From: Sipunculus nudus
Taxonomy: Eukaryota; Annelida; Sipuncula; Golfingiida; Sipunculidae
DNA length: 64,000 bases
NCBI GenBank assembly: GCA_026874595.1
Contig: CM049309.1
Coordinates: 25,857,033-25,921,032 of the forward strand
Direction of reading: 5' to 3'
Shown: piece after piece, positions 46,711-57,050 of the stretch
Layout: the number at the start of each line of letters is the position of its first letter
Position numbering within the stretch: position 1 is the stretch's first letter
Made by a program: the position numbers and the translations under genes
The notes under the pieces: model-generated
The model's input: the letters and a program-made list of their open reading frames with translations, nothing else
What the model was told of the DNA's origin: nothing
Databases searched by the model: none

Positions 46711-47440
46711 AAAAATAGATTTTTTAAATTACTCTAGTCTCTTAATGGCTATCCCATTTAGATAGAAACATATAATTTTTAAGACTACTGATAAATTTCA
46801 TAGACCTCATAATATTAACAAACAATTTTACAAATATCTATCTAGTGAAAAGAATCTGAAATATGTTTATAATTCACTGATAGAGAAAAATTTAGTCACT
46901 CCAGACTAAGTAGTTAAGAAATGAAAACAAGATTTAATTGATATATCAGAGGAGATTGTTTATATGGGATTCTCCAAGATTTATGACACAACAATTTGGG
47001 TACCACTGAGAAATTTACAGTATTATGTACTACAACGTCGGGTGACGTTTACCCATTTCTTCATAGACTGAATGTAATAGGTTCTCCTACTTGTACCTTT
47101 TGTAAATAGGAAACATTCACATTTTTTTGGAATTGTCATTTTGTCGCTAACTTGTGGTTAAAAATACAAGAGTTTTTGAATAGTTCATCATTAAACTCCT
47201 CAGTTAGGTTTTTCAGTATCTGAAGTTCTGTTAGGTTCAAGTGAACATATATGGTTAAATATGCTAACACTGGTTGTATAAAAGTATGTTTATAATTGCA
47301 GATGTCTTAAAATGATACCAAACAATAATGGATGTATAAGCTATGTTTAACAGATTTATTCAATAAGAGATATTAGCTAAGAAAGGAGGTAAATTAACTC
47401 AACATTATTCAAAATGGGAAACCTTACCTACATGAGTAAT
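46711..47440 (+). mobile_element. L1/Tx1-like LINE ORF2 fragment, part 3 (C-terminal cysteine motif)
   Basis: Begins IDFLNYSSLLMAIP and continues to LRNLQYYVLQRRVTFT, then CTFCK, then FFWNCHFVANLWLK. This is the C-terminal 'C.fC…E…H.fw.C…..W' motif of L1/Tx1-clade LINEs, with one His position altered. Later text (KMIPNNNG, KINSTLFKMGN) fits the usual tail. Several stops are present. It completes parts 1 and 2. Confidence 0.75.
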
Positions 47441-47999
47441 CTTCACGATTCGTGTTTAAATTGTTATTGAAATATTAATTTCTATATGTATGTTTGTATG
47501 TATGTATGTATTGTATACATTTATGAAACAAAAAAAAACATGGCTTCTATTCATATATTTCATCAGATTCTAAATTACAAACTTTTATTCCAGACTTAAG
47601 AACAACCTGGTGTCCAGTGGTCCAAGAAAATTAGGTCAAGAGGGTTCTGGGGCAGAAGCACAAAACTGAAGCCCAGTACACAGAAGGAGACAGTCATCAC
47701 ATCATCATTGTAAGATAAACATGGGAAAAAAAAGCATATAAAATAAGAGTGATAAGAGACTGGTGAACAGTGCTGTACCATGAGCTTTGCACCTTTTCAA
47801 CTGATCTTGAAAATTCTTAAGACTGATCTTGCATTTAACATTGCAAAATAAAATATGCTGTAAACAAAGTCATCTTGTTCTGCATTCAAACACAAAAATA
47901 CAGGGGAGGTAAAGCATGAAAGAAGTGTGGATGTGGTACATACCTAATAGCTAACTACATTCTTCTGATTAATATTTTGTGTTAAATGTTTTATGTGTT
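47441..47999. other. Sequence without recognised features
   Basis: AT-rich, with a short TGTATG run near 47490. A minus-strand frame at 47596-47781 has no recognisable domain and no matching phase to the host gene. Nothing else is supported. Confidence 0.4.
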
Positions 48000-48245
48000 C
48001 TCATTAGATGCATGGAACATGCCTGGATATGACCCATGCATGTTCCATGCAGCCTGCTTGAGCTCTTTAACTTATAAATAATTAATATATGTGCATGTAA
48101 ATAAATGTATGCATGCATAAAATCTGTGGTACAAAAACTTATATAAATACAATTTGGGCAATACCCATGCATGTCCAGGCATGATCCATGCATTACCCAG
48201 GCATGTCCAGGTACAATCAATGCATTATCCATGCACTTCTTTTTC
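48000..48245. repeat. GCATGGACATGCCTGG-type minisatellite
   Basis: Interrupted units of ATGCATGTCCAGGCATG and ATGGAACATGCCTGG, in the opposite orientation to the related block at 39840-40015. They have the form of half-palindromes. Confidence 0.7.
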
Positions 48246-48299
48246 ACTCTCTACACAAATGAGGCTCCCCTCTCAAAGATTTTGCTAAAAGACCTGGGC

Positions 48300-49140
48300 A
48301 AGATCCATGCATATGTTTTGTTAAGGGTTTGTAGGTGGCCCCACAAGTCTTGTGTATGAGAAAGCCATCAAAGATGAATGGACATGCAAAATTTCAGTCA
48401 TAATTTTTAAACCACTCTTCGGCTATGTGCACAGATGTATCAAATTATTGTAGGTGGTGCCACAAGTCTTGTATACAACAAAACTAATAAAGATCAATGT
48501 ATCCACATGTATAATTTCAGGCTGATATATCCAATCACTCCACAAGAATAAGCAGGAGCATACACAGCATAAATTTTTGTAGGTTGTGCCATCTGTCTGG
48601 CATACTACATGGCTATCTGAGATGTATTCATGTGCCTAATTTCAGGCTGATCAATATATCAAAACCCTCCTGAAAAATAAGAAGGGACATACACAGTGCA
48701 AAAATTATTGTAGGTGGCGCCACCAGTCTTGTATACAACAAAGCTATCTGAAATGTATAAATATGCACAATTTCAGGCAGATATATCAAATCCCTCTTGA
48801 CAAATAAACAGCTACATATACTGTGCAAAAGTCATTGCAGGTGGCGTCATCAGTCTTGTGTACAAGAAAGCCATCAAAGATGCATAGATTGGTCAAAATA
48901 TCAGGCAAATACATCAAATTTCACTGGAGTCAGGTGCACTGGGCTGACCAGGCTTAGGTGAGAAAGGAAGTTACCCCAAGTAAACTGAAACATATTGCTA
49001 GCTGCAGCTACTGCACCGAGTGAACTCTTGGGTCTGTACCTGGCTAAACTGAGTGAACTTTTGACTTATACCTGGCTGCAATGAGTAAACTCTAGACCTA
49101 TTGCATAACCTGATACAGTTGGCAGTGTGCAAAAGCTATT
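48300..49140 (+). repeat. Family A forward-half tandem units
   Basis: Four to five units of about 135 bp with GTAGGTGGCGCCACCAGTCT, TTGTATACAACAAAGCTAT, ATTTCAGGC.GATATATCAA and CTGAGAAATAAGCAGG. The 'CTGGCTGCA.TGAGT.AACTC' block follows. No A leader or 3' end belongs to this piece. Confidence 0.7.
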
Positions 49141-49164
49141 TCCAAATCATATTTTGTAATCATA

Positions 49165-49202
49165 TATAACAGCTGAGCGCTGTGACCCATGGGTCCCTTG
49201 TT
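49165..49202 (-). mobile_element. Inverted B 5' leader
   Basis: CAGCTGAGCGCTGTGACCC, then ATGGGTCCCTTGT, is the reverse complement of a standard B leader, while the body that follows is in the plus direction. See the finding on an inverted start. Confidence 0.7.
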
Positions 49203-50781
49203 GTTCGCTCCCTTGAAAATTGCTCAGATCTCAGGAGTGGTTCAATGATTTGGTTTTGTGTGGTTAATAAAGCTGAATAAGGAGTTGTTGGTGTTTAACT
49301 CATGTTATGTAATATTTTGAGTAATATTTTGATAGTATCCTTGGAGACAGGGAAGAGGAATAATGTCATTTAAATATTATTTACATATGGAGTGCTATTG
49401 TCCAACAGGTTTTGACTTGGCCATATAACTTTATCTACATTGCAGTAAACTGAATTTAAAAGAAAATAATGCCACAACATGGCATCTTCAAGATTATCCC
49501 TTGAAACACTATTGAAAAGTTTTGCACATTGGAGTTTTCAGTACATGCTTAATTTTATTCACCAAAATAAAATAAAAGATTCAGTAAATTTGATAAAATA
49601 AAACCATTTTTTCAAATAAAGTATATACACTGTTGGTTGAATGAGGGACAAAAAATATCATTGTGCTAATTACTATCTCAGCTATAATTTATTACTGGAA
49701 TTAATAGCCAATTTAACACCTGATGAAGTTTTTACTCTTCTGAAGTAAGGAATTACTTATCTGATGGATATCCACACTTTCATAGCAATACACCACTTTG
49801 TGGACACAATTAAATGTGTACTTTAATCATTATAACCCTGGTGGTACAATACAAAATCTAAAATGTAGCATAGTCAAGAATAACAATGAATAAAATACAA
49901 AAAATTATAACATTCATCTAGTTAATGCACCATCTGGGGGAGGGGGGGGGGGGGAGAGGGGAAGCCTGCTAGTAGTGGCCAAGCTGAGCCAAGGCAAGCT
50001 GCCTGGGGTAGGTTACATTACACAAGTGAAGGCTGTACTACTAGGTGGACTAGATGTAAACAACACTTGACATAGTGTATGAAAACTTGAATAAAAGCTA
50101 CACTTTTAAATCAATTCCTTTGAAATTTCAGATTTTAAAAGATTAAATCTTTATGTATATATGCTGTGAAAATTAAATCAACAGTGCTTACAGGGTAAAA
50201 AGTGCCGTTGGACAAAAGTTGGACAAAATTTAGGTATTGATTTTTTATTTATGCTAATTACTTGAAAACTTTGCAAAATTCAGATCTAATTTTTGGATAA
50301 ACAATTGAATCTTTATTAAATAAAGTTGTATACCTGATAAAAAGGTCTCCAGCTTCAGCAATTCTCATGTTGAGTGGGTAAATATATTTCCAAATTTTAA
50401 AAAAAATTGCATTATATTTGGGCTTATAACTTCAAAATAATACACAATACTGACCTAACTTTTTGTATGTTTATAGAAAAATAATGAAAGAATATGAATA
50501 CTTAATATGATCAATAACAGATTAGTGGTTTTGAAATTAGGCAGCCTTGAAGTGTTACAATGGCCTTTTTATGGAATACGGAGGTTTTTCCATAATATCT
50601 TGAAGGAACGAAGTCTTAGTGACCCAATTTTCCGTATGGTAGGAGATTTTAGGGACATCTAACAGTATGCAAAATTTTGGATTCGTAGGTCCAACGTAGG
50701 TTTCAAAACGGCCGGCCGGCCGGCTGGACGACGGACATAGGACCACGACTATAGCTAAGATGACTTATAGTCAGCTGAGCT
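49203..50781 (+). mobile_element. B/D element body and 3' end
   Basis: 49250-49400 matches the post-leader region of the element at 60465 (TTGGTTTTGTGTGGTTAATA, GGAGACAGGGAAGAGGA). 50100-50700 is one D unit (GATTAAATC, ACAAAATTTAGGTATTGA, ATTAGGCAGCCTTGAAGTG). A CCGGCCGGCCGG tract and GGACGACGGAC precede the B hairpin and GAGCT at 50781, only 81 bp from exon 1. Confidence 0.72.
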
Positions 50782-50861
50782 AAAAAACACTGCAGTGTAG
50801 GCTTTGGGGGTGGAGGGGACCATCTGAAACATAATAACTGTGAAATCTGACTGCTGCTTAC

Positions 50862-50976
50862 CTGACAGGAGCACTCCTGCAGCTGAAGGTGAGCTTCTGT
50901 TTACATCCCTCAGACAGGTAGATCAGCAGCTTCATCTGGTCATCTGTCAGGCCTCTGTTTAAGGTAGTAACATCGG
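50862..50976 (-). CDS. CNTNAP-like exon 1 of those seen: fibrinogen-like domain segment
   Basis: Encodes 37 full codons including LLIYLSEGCKQKLTFSC, which fits the CNTNAP fibrinogen-like segment where a 'Q..LI..S..C.Q...Y.C' pattern with two cysteines precedes the Trp-rich motif. The proposed acceptor is TGATTGTAG and the donor is CAG|GTAAGC. It enters in phase 1 and leaves in phase 2 (AG + G = Arg), matching the next exon at 39416-39510. The acceptor choice is the least certain border because another AG lies a little upstream (CTAAAG), but the chosen one keeps the frame open. The 3' end of a B-family element lies only about 80 bp downstream, at 50781. The previous exon was not found between here and 64000. 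Confidence 0.75.
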
Positions 50977-51244
50977 CTACAATCACTTTGCACTTTAGTC
51001 CCAATAAAATGCCAATAAGTTGCCCAATTTTCATGCAAAACCCCCTAAGGTATATATCATTTTAAACCTTATAAAATTATCTAACTGATGAAATATAATT
51101 TGTTTTCATATCTTATCGACAACATTCATTTTTATTTACACTTAAATAACATGGGTCACGGGGCTCAGCTGATCATGATTGGACAATAAATGTATCACCA
51201 TTGTGATCAATGAATCATGGACCTGTTGGGTTATTATAAAGGAA

Positions 51245-52100
51245 TACTAGATGTGGTCGGAAAATGGTCCTCAAAGGGCCCCGCATTTCTGCTAGTGCTG
51301 GACTAGTTAACATATGAGTGAAAAATTAAGTTAAATTTGAAAAAATATGACAAACAAAAACAGGTTTTTATCCATATGCATGAGGGAAAAAATCCTACTG
51401 GATCAAATGATATTAAAGAAGATATGTCTGAAATGTGTGCAATAGAAAATCATCTAATATAGTCTGTTAGCCATATTTGATTTTGAGCAAGTCTGTTATC
51501 AATAGGTCTGGAGCTGTCATAGGTATCAATCATCCCTGTGAATTTTGGAAAGCTGCAGTATGTTGTTGATGAGTTATCGCGCATGAATGAAAATCAGCGA
51601 TTGGGTTGTGGTGGCAATATTGGAATTTAGACAGGTCTGTTATTCAATAGGTCTGGAGCCCTCATAGGTACCAATCATCCCTGTGAATTTGGGACAGCTG
51701 TGGTAGGTTGTTGTTGAGTTAATCGCACACAAAAGAAGATCAGCAATCAGGCTGTGTCGGCCATTTGGAATTCCGACAGGTCTGTAATTAAAAAAATCTG
51801 GCGCCGTCATAGGTACCAATCGTCCCTGTGAATTTGGGAAAGCTCCAGTATGTTGTTGCTGAGTTATTGCATGCGAAAGAAAATCAGCGATTGGGCTGTG
51901 ACGGCCATATTGGAATTCAGAAATGTCTGTTATTCTGTAGGTCTGGAGCCCTCATAATTACCAATCATCCCTGTGAATTTGGAAAAGCTGCAGTATGTTG
52001 TTGTTGAGTTATAGCGCGCGAAAGTGTCACTGACGGAAGGACGGAAATACAGAAGGACGGATGGACAGAAGGACGGACTGACACGATGATTACTTTAAGG
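51245..52100. repeat. ~130-bp tandem repeat, about four copies, with GGACGGA tract
   Basis: Units carry 'TCTGTTATTCAATAGGTCTGG', 'CTCATAGGTACCAATCATCC' (in shifted copies), 'CTGTGAATTTGGGA.AGCTG' and 'GTTGTTGAGTTAT.GC'. It starts ACTAGATGTGGTCGG and ends in GACGGAAGGACGG repeats. The plan resembles the A to E families, but no matching ends were confirmed. A worn B leader (ATGGGTCACGGGGCTCAGCTGA) lies at 51150. Confidence 0.65.
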
Positions 52101-52110
52101 CTCTGCTTGT

Positions 52111-52158
52111 CAAGAAAGAGAGAGAGAGAGAGAGAGAAACAGACAGACAGAGAGAGAG
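52111..52158. repeat. (GA)n microsatellite
   Basis: GAGA run with ACAGACAG interruption. Confidence 0.95.
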
Positions 52159-52249
52159 GCTCTCTGGTTATTTCTGCCTGACCCAGCAGTACGCCATGAG
52201 TGAAGGGGTTCTGTAACAGCCTAGCACACTGCATATCACTGACTTGATG

Positions 52250-52610
52250 TAAACAATCAAGACATGGTGCTTGAAAACTTTAAAGAAATCTAGTTTTTGA
52301 TCAAATGGTTTCAAATTTCAGATTTTAATGGATGAAATGCTTTTGTGTATATGCTGTGAAAATTAAATCCACAGCACTAACAGTAAAAAAGTGCCATTGT
52401 CAAATTTTGGCAAAACTCAAGGTACTGAATTTAAATTTATGTTAATAACTTAAAACAAGGGACCCATGGGTAAATGCACTGAGCTGTCTTTATTATCATA
52501 AAATATGATTTGAAAGAAGGGGTAGACAAATGTTGGTTTTGTGTGGTAATATAAGCTGATTTATAAGGATGATGGCGTTTAATTCAAGTTATGTTAAGAT
52601 TTTGATAAAA
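52250..52610 (+). mobile_element. D-module fragment followed by a B 5' leader fragment
   Basis: 52300-52453 matches the start of a D unit (ATGCTGTGAAAATTAAATCC, GTGCCATTGTCAAA). At 52455 it meets ACAAGGGACCCATGGGT and about 150 bp of post-leader B sequence, then ends. Confidence 0.65.
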
Positions 52611-53134
52611 TCCAAAAACTAATGCCACCAAGGGAAACATTGTACAAATTAATGATGTCAGTTTCATACAACAAGCAAACAATCAGAATCAGACTATGAC
52701 ATTTTAGAACAAGGATGCCAGTATTCCTGCAGTTGTAAATATCTCTGGGAAAGCTACTATGTGCCCAATAAAACAATTAGAACTTTTCCTGAAATTAAGA
52801 GGGAGAGAACAAGGTCCTCTTGGTCCATTAGGCTTTCCATTCAATAGGTAGTCTTTCAACACAAACCTGAAAAACAACCTACAAACAGCAGGGTTTAACA
52901 CAGAGAAATACTCAGGCCATAGTTTTTATATAGTCGCAGCCACAGAGGCAGCTGCAAATGGAACGTCAGACACACAGATTAGGTGAAAAACAGAAGCATT
53001 AAAGTGATATATTTGTTTGCACATGTAATAACTTGCCATGTTGTGAATAGATCTGCAAGCACAGGAGGAGGTAGGAGGAGTAGTTTCTTTAGGAACAGCT
53101 CTAACAACTGCAGTATGAAAGGTTAGTACTTATT
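52611..53134. other. Sequence without recognised features
   Basis: A minus-strand frame at 52704-52901 is preceded by an acceptor-like GTTTTTCAG, but it fits no domain of the host gene and lacks a convincing donor. I do not annotate it. Confidence 0.35.
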
Positions 53135-53430
53135 GGTTGCCTGGATCTGTGGGGACCAGGCAGTTTGGTTTGCAAAGGAACAGTAACTAGTGAGAAATCC
53201 ACTACCATGGAAAACATCTGCTCTCAGCTTGATCCATGAGGACCAGAAAGAGCTTATGTAATTCTTTTGATGCTCTGATCGTGGGGACAGGGATGAACAC
53301 TTCTGAAATCTTTATAACTGGCTACGTGGGGACCAGTTAAGAACTGTCTCAATTTTATCTAGATCCATTGGGACCAGATAATACTGTGCAAAGAAACAGG
53401 TACTGCTTGGATCCATGGGGAAAAAGCTTT
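53135..53430. repeat. Loose repeats of a 'GATCC.TGGGGACCAG' phrase
   Basis: GGATCTGTGGGGACCAGG, TTGATCCATGAGGACCAGA, CTACGTGGGGACCAGTTAAG, AGATCCATTGGGACCAGATA and TTGGATCCATGGGGA occur at irregular 50-90-bp spacing. They lie upstream of the Gypsy remnant and might be from its leader or LTR, but no LTR pair was found. Confidence 0.5.
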
Positions 53431-54239
53431 ATCGATATCATAAAACCAGGTAGGGAAAACAGCAAGAATAAATATTCTGCACTGCATCATTAATTCACAG
53501 TTCTTTCCATTTTAGGTTCTTTTACTTCACAGAAGACATCTCCAAGATATTTTTCTATATAATATAAAAATATAATTCATTTGTAGAATAACAGTTCTCA
53601 AGAAAACAAGACATTCGTTTGAAACAGATGTAAAAGGTTAAGTATTCAGTAAGGTAAACTTCTGACTACAAGCTACTTGGGTGGGGAAGGCTTACAGCCT
53701 GTGGCCTTTGTTGTTCCTTCACTCTTCAATAGATGTTTTTGTATTATTATCATAAAACAACTTTATAGAAAAGGTGAGGTAACTGTTTAATGTTGAATTG
53801 TCTGTTTGTATAGAACTATATTATTAAAATTAAAATTGTTCGGCTGAATTTCTTCCACAATTTACTTTGTCGTCACTTTGTAGTAACAATTGATGTGAAA
53901 GTGTGTTGGTTGTCTGTGAATGGTCTAGTATATAAAGCAGTATTGATATTTATGATTTGTCCCATATGAACATCCCTTTTTGGACCAATTTTCCCCTTAT
54001 GTTAAAATATACATCCTTAATAAAGAGCGGACAAGACTTGATTAGAACAGTATACAAACCCCCCAATTTTGCATCATTTGGCTCCTCCAGTTAAATAATA
54101 TTTCTCCAGTTAAGAAGGAGTAAGACATGCAAGTTTGAGAAGCATAAGAGTGTGGTGTGTGGTTCTAGTATATAGCTTTACTCACCAGTTTTATCCTACA
54201 TGCCAGCCTGACATTTATTCAACCTCTGGTAGTTTTACA
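53431..54239. other. Sequence without recognised features
   Basis: A TATATAAAG at 53928 and an AATAAAG at 54019 would suit an LTR promoter and poly(A) signal of the following Gypsy element, but there is no matching copy downstream to prove it. Confidence 0.3.
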
Positions 54240-54430
54240 TTTCATTTGTTCCACTGGAGAGGGGTGCATAAATATTATTGTAGTTGGTGACACCAGTCTT
54301 GTATATGGTGAAGCTATCCAAGATGTATACACATGCCAAATTTCAGACTGATATATTATATTCCTCCTGAGAAATAAGCAGGGAAATACACTATGCAAAA
54401 TTATTGTAAGTGGTGTAATATACATACCCT
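54240..54430 (+). repeat. Family A forward-half fragment
   Basis: One unit of the 48300-49140 type: TTGTAGTTGGTGACACCAGT, CTTGTATATGGTGAAGCTAT, GAGAAATAAGCAGGGAA. Confidence 0.65.
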
Positions 54431-54744
54431 TTACTGTAACTTTTATTATAACAAGTATGTACGGTACTTGGTAAAGGTCATGGATGGCAGTCACTTGAGC
54501 ATACACATTGTGGCAAGTCAAGCCAAGCAAGTTTGTATTTCCAGAATAAATATTGTTTTCACATCGTTCTCAAGTTATTACAAGTGGGATTTTTTGCCAA
54601 AGGCTACAGATCACTTATTGCGATGGACTGTAGCTTGTCTAAGCCAGGTTTCGCTATTGACATGGGACGTCTTGCATTACCTGTCTCTCCCTCGTGCAAT
54701 TCTGATACCAACAAAACAATTACAGCTATTCCGTTGGAATGATG

Positions 54745-55640
54745 GGTGAACAGATTAGAGAACTTGTTTACTGGACTTAGTATTACAGATGATAACAGGA
54801 AGAGAGCCCTTCTATTACACTGTGTTGGTGAACAGGTCTATGACATTTATGCTGCAGAGAAAGGAACCACTGAGGAGACATGCAGCTACAAAAAAGGTAT
54901 TGACTGATTATTTCAAACCATGAATCAATGTGCAGTTGGAAATATAGTTTTCGAAACTGTAAACAGAAAGAAAGATAGTCACTTGATGAGTATGTAACAA
55001 AGTTGAGACAATTGGCTAAGAACTGTAAGCTTGCCTATGCTGATAGAGAAATTTTGGCCCAAGTGATACAGGTTTGCCAGATAACAGATTTGGCAGGAGA
55101 GCCCTACATGAGGCTAATCAGACACTCAGTCATATTTTAGATTTAAGCAGAAATCTAGAACTAGCAGAAGTGCAAGCATCTGTCATGGAAAGGAAAACAA
55201 TTCATTCAGTAAATTATTAGAAACCAGCTCATAAAATTACTCAAGATAAAAGAAAACAAAAACCAAGCCAGAACTTTCAGAAATATACAAGTAAAAACAA
55301 AAACGTTAACACAAAAAGACCTAGAAAAACCTGTGGAAAATGGGGGGGGGGGGGTGGCGGCAGATTTCCACCTGATGATGGAGAGTGCCCAGCTGAAGGG
55401 AAATACTGCAATTACTTTCAAAAGCCGAACCCTATCATCAAGGTGTGCAGAAAATGAAAATGAAAACAAACTCTTTAAATTGTCATACAGACAGATTATG
55501 AAGCACCACCGGAGGTGCATTATACTTCCTCAGATAAGAGCTGCTACAGAATTAATTCACAGATACATGTTGTAAGCACTGTACATCCTATGCCACCAAA
55601 AGCCAATGTTACGGTCACTTGTGTTTCTTGCAAAATCTTT
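54745..55640 (+). pseudogene. Ty3/Gypsy retrotransposon gag-like region, decayed
   Basis: Frames include NRKRALLLHCVGEQVYDIY, the common Gypsy gag 'r..aLLlh..G....i' block, and near 55370 a cysteine-rich remnant (ECPAEGKYCNYF, then KPN) like a zinc knuckle missing later Cys/His. A G-run interrupts it at 55343. Stops and frame changes are frequent. It is the upstream part of the element whose pol follows, on the plus strand. Confidence 0.65.
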
Positions 55641-56120
55641 AGAAAAAAAAAGACTATGATTTATAAACCTTAGCTATTTATAAAACCTTAATTTTTCATC
55701 TCTATCTCCTCTGATTTTCTCCTTAATTTTGGGCTTAATAGTAAACATTATAATTAAACATTCAATTAGGCATCATCTTTATTGTTGCTGAAGGAGCGCC
55801 TAAGGCCGGGGTCCCTGACTTCCTCAACTACTGCGCTCAAGCCCCATCTTTTCCTTCTTTGAAAAAAAAGATGAAGATATTTATCACAAACCTGGTGCAC
55901 CCCCACTTTGTACAAATCAGCTTCCTAGATTCATCCATATGGAGAGGGGAATCCTTTGAAAATTAGTGGGTCATGTGATGTGTTGATTGAGAGTAAAGTT
56001 AAAATTCAGTGTCACAAATTCTTTGTTGTGTTTGGCAAATCAGGTTGACTAATTTGCTATCCTACTGCGATCGATCTTGAATTGATTTCTGTTGTCAACA
56101 ATACTGAAAACATAAGTGAC
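55641..56120 (+). pseudogene. Gypsy protease-to-RT linker with intervening unrelated DNA
   Basis: From about 55950 the text translates to a short stretch before the RT (FVVFGKSG, then CYPTAIDLELISVV, then DKYPQLFHGIG), which fits the linker seen in Gypsy pol between protease and RT. 55640-55940 contains an AT-rich part and a 'GGAGCGCCTAAGGCCGGGGT' stretch that I do not recognise. No protease DTG/DSG triad is evident. Confidence 0.5.
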
Positions 56121-56990
56121 AAATACCCACAGCTGTTTCATGGTATAGGTTAATTAAAGGATCACACTGTGAAAGTTTTGAGCCTATCAGTCAAACACAT
56201 ATGAGAATTCCCTTTCACCTGCAGGCCAAAGTCGAAAAAGAAAAGTGACCAAGATATTTTTTAGAAGGTTGAGAGTATTCCTACCCCAAAGGATGCTGCC
56301 CATTGTAACACCCCTTTGAAAGATTCTGATGGGATCAGACTCCAGAGAATGCGACATCGGATGCCTACCCTCGATGACCTGGTAAATGATCTTAATGGAG
56401 CAACCCATTTCAGTAAATGTGATCTACGTGCTGGATACCTCCAGTTAGAGTTAGACGAAACATCAAGAAGCATCACTAAGTTTAGCACCCATCAAGGTAT
56501 GTACAGATACAAGCAGTTGAACTTCAGAATTTCTAGTGCCGAAGAAGTATTCCAGGGAACCATTTGCAATGTTATACAAGACATTCAGGGAACAAAGAAC
56601 ATATAAGTGATGACATAATCGTGTTTAGTATATCCCAGGAAGAGCATGATGTTGCTTTAAAGGCTGTTTGTAAACAGTTTTGCAATAAGGGCTTGCTCTA
56701 AATAGAGCTAAATGTGAGTTCAAAAAAACAAAGTTGAGTTCTTTGGACAAGTCTTCAGTGAAAATGGTATATTGCCACATGAACACAAAGTAAAAGCTGT
56801 GAAAGAGGTAAAATCTCCAAAAATGTTAGTGAACTTCATAGTTTCCTGAGTATGCTGAATTATTCGTCAAGTTTTATTCCAGACAATGCGACTCTGAGCG
56901 AACTGCCTCAGAGACTCACATGAAAAGACATAAATTGGAACTGGTCTAAAACACAACAGCATGCCTTCTGTCTTTTGAAAGAAAGCCTAA
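56121..56990 (+). pseudogene. Gypsy reverse transcriptase, frameshifted
   Basis: 56316-56606 reads MPTLDDLVNDLNGATHFSK, then CDLRAGYLQLELDE, the RT palm start with its aspartate, then RYKQLNF. The next palm motif, SDDIIVF, is in another frame after a one-base shift at about 56607. Further on, ELPQRLT and NWSKTQQHAFCLLKESL mark the end of the RT/start of RNase H connection. The RNase H domain itself is missing: the text jumps to integrase near 57050. Confidence 0.75.
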
Positions 56991-57050
56991 CAAGTGATAC
57001 TTGAAGGCCTAGCTACTGTAATCCAAGTGCATCCAATGAAACTGTAGTTA

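Larger units (their letters stand above)
2299..50976 (-). other. Host gene locus: contactin-associated protein / Neurexin-IV-like, 8 exons, partial
   Basis: Eight minus-strand exons were joined by eye. Each has an AG acceptor and a GT donor, and the reading phase carries over at all seven junctions: 2, 1, 1, 1, 2, 2, 1 in transcription order. The spliced length is 1236 bp, about 412 codons. Domain order is fibrinogen-like end, LamG, EGF-like, LamG, which is the known order of the membrane-proximal extracellular part of CNTNAP/Caspr and Neurexin-IV proteins. These are cell-surface adhesion proteins of axo-glial and septate junctions. The discoidin, first LamG pair and first EGF (upstream), and the last LamG part, membrane helix and cytoplasmic tail (downstream), are not in view. 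Introns are 0.9 to 16 kb and filled with repeats. The family call is firm; which paralogue is unknown. Axotactin-like relatives share some of these domains. Confidence 0.85.

Noticed and set aside
47596-47781. Minus-strand frame with possible splice-like borders
   Set aside because: No LamG/EGF/fibrinogen pattern, and exons 1 and 2 already join in phase without it.
52704-52901. Possible exon after a GTTTTTCAG acceptor (frame with KDYLLNGKPNGPRG)
   Set aside because: No donor that fits and no family match; might be a fragment of an unknown repeat.
53100-54060. Gypsy 5' LTR
   Set aside because: TATA and AATAAA-like signals are present, but there is no repeated partner after 60330, no clear primer-binding site and no TG…CA pair.
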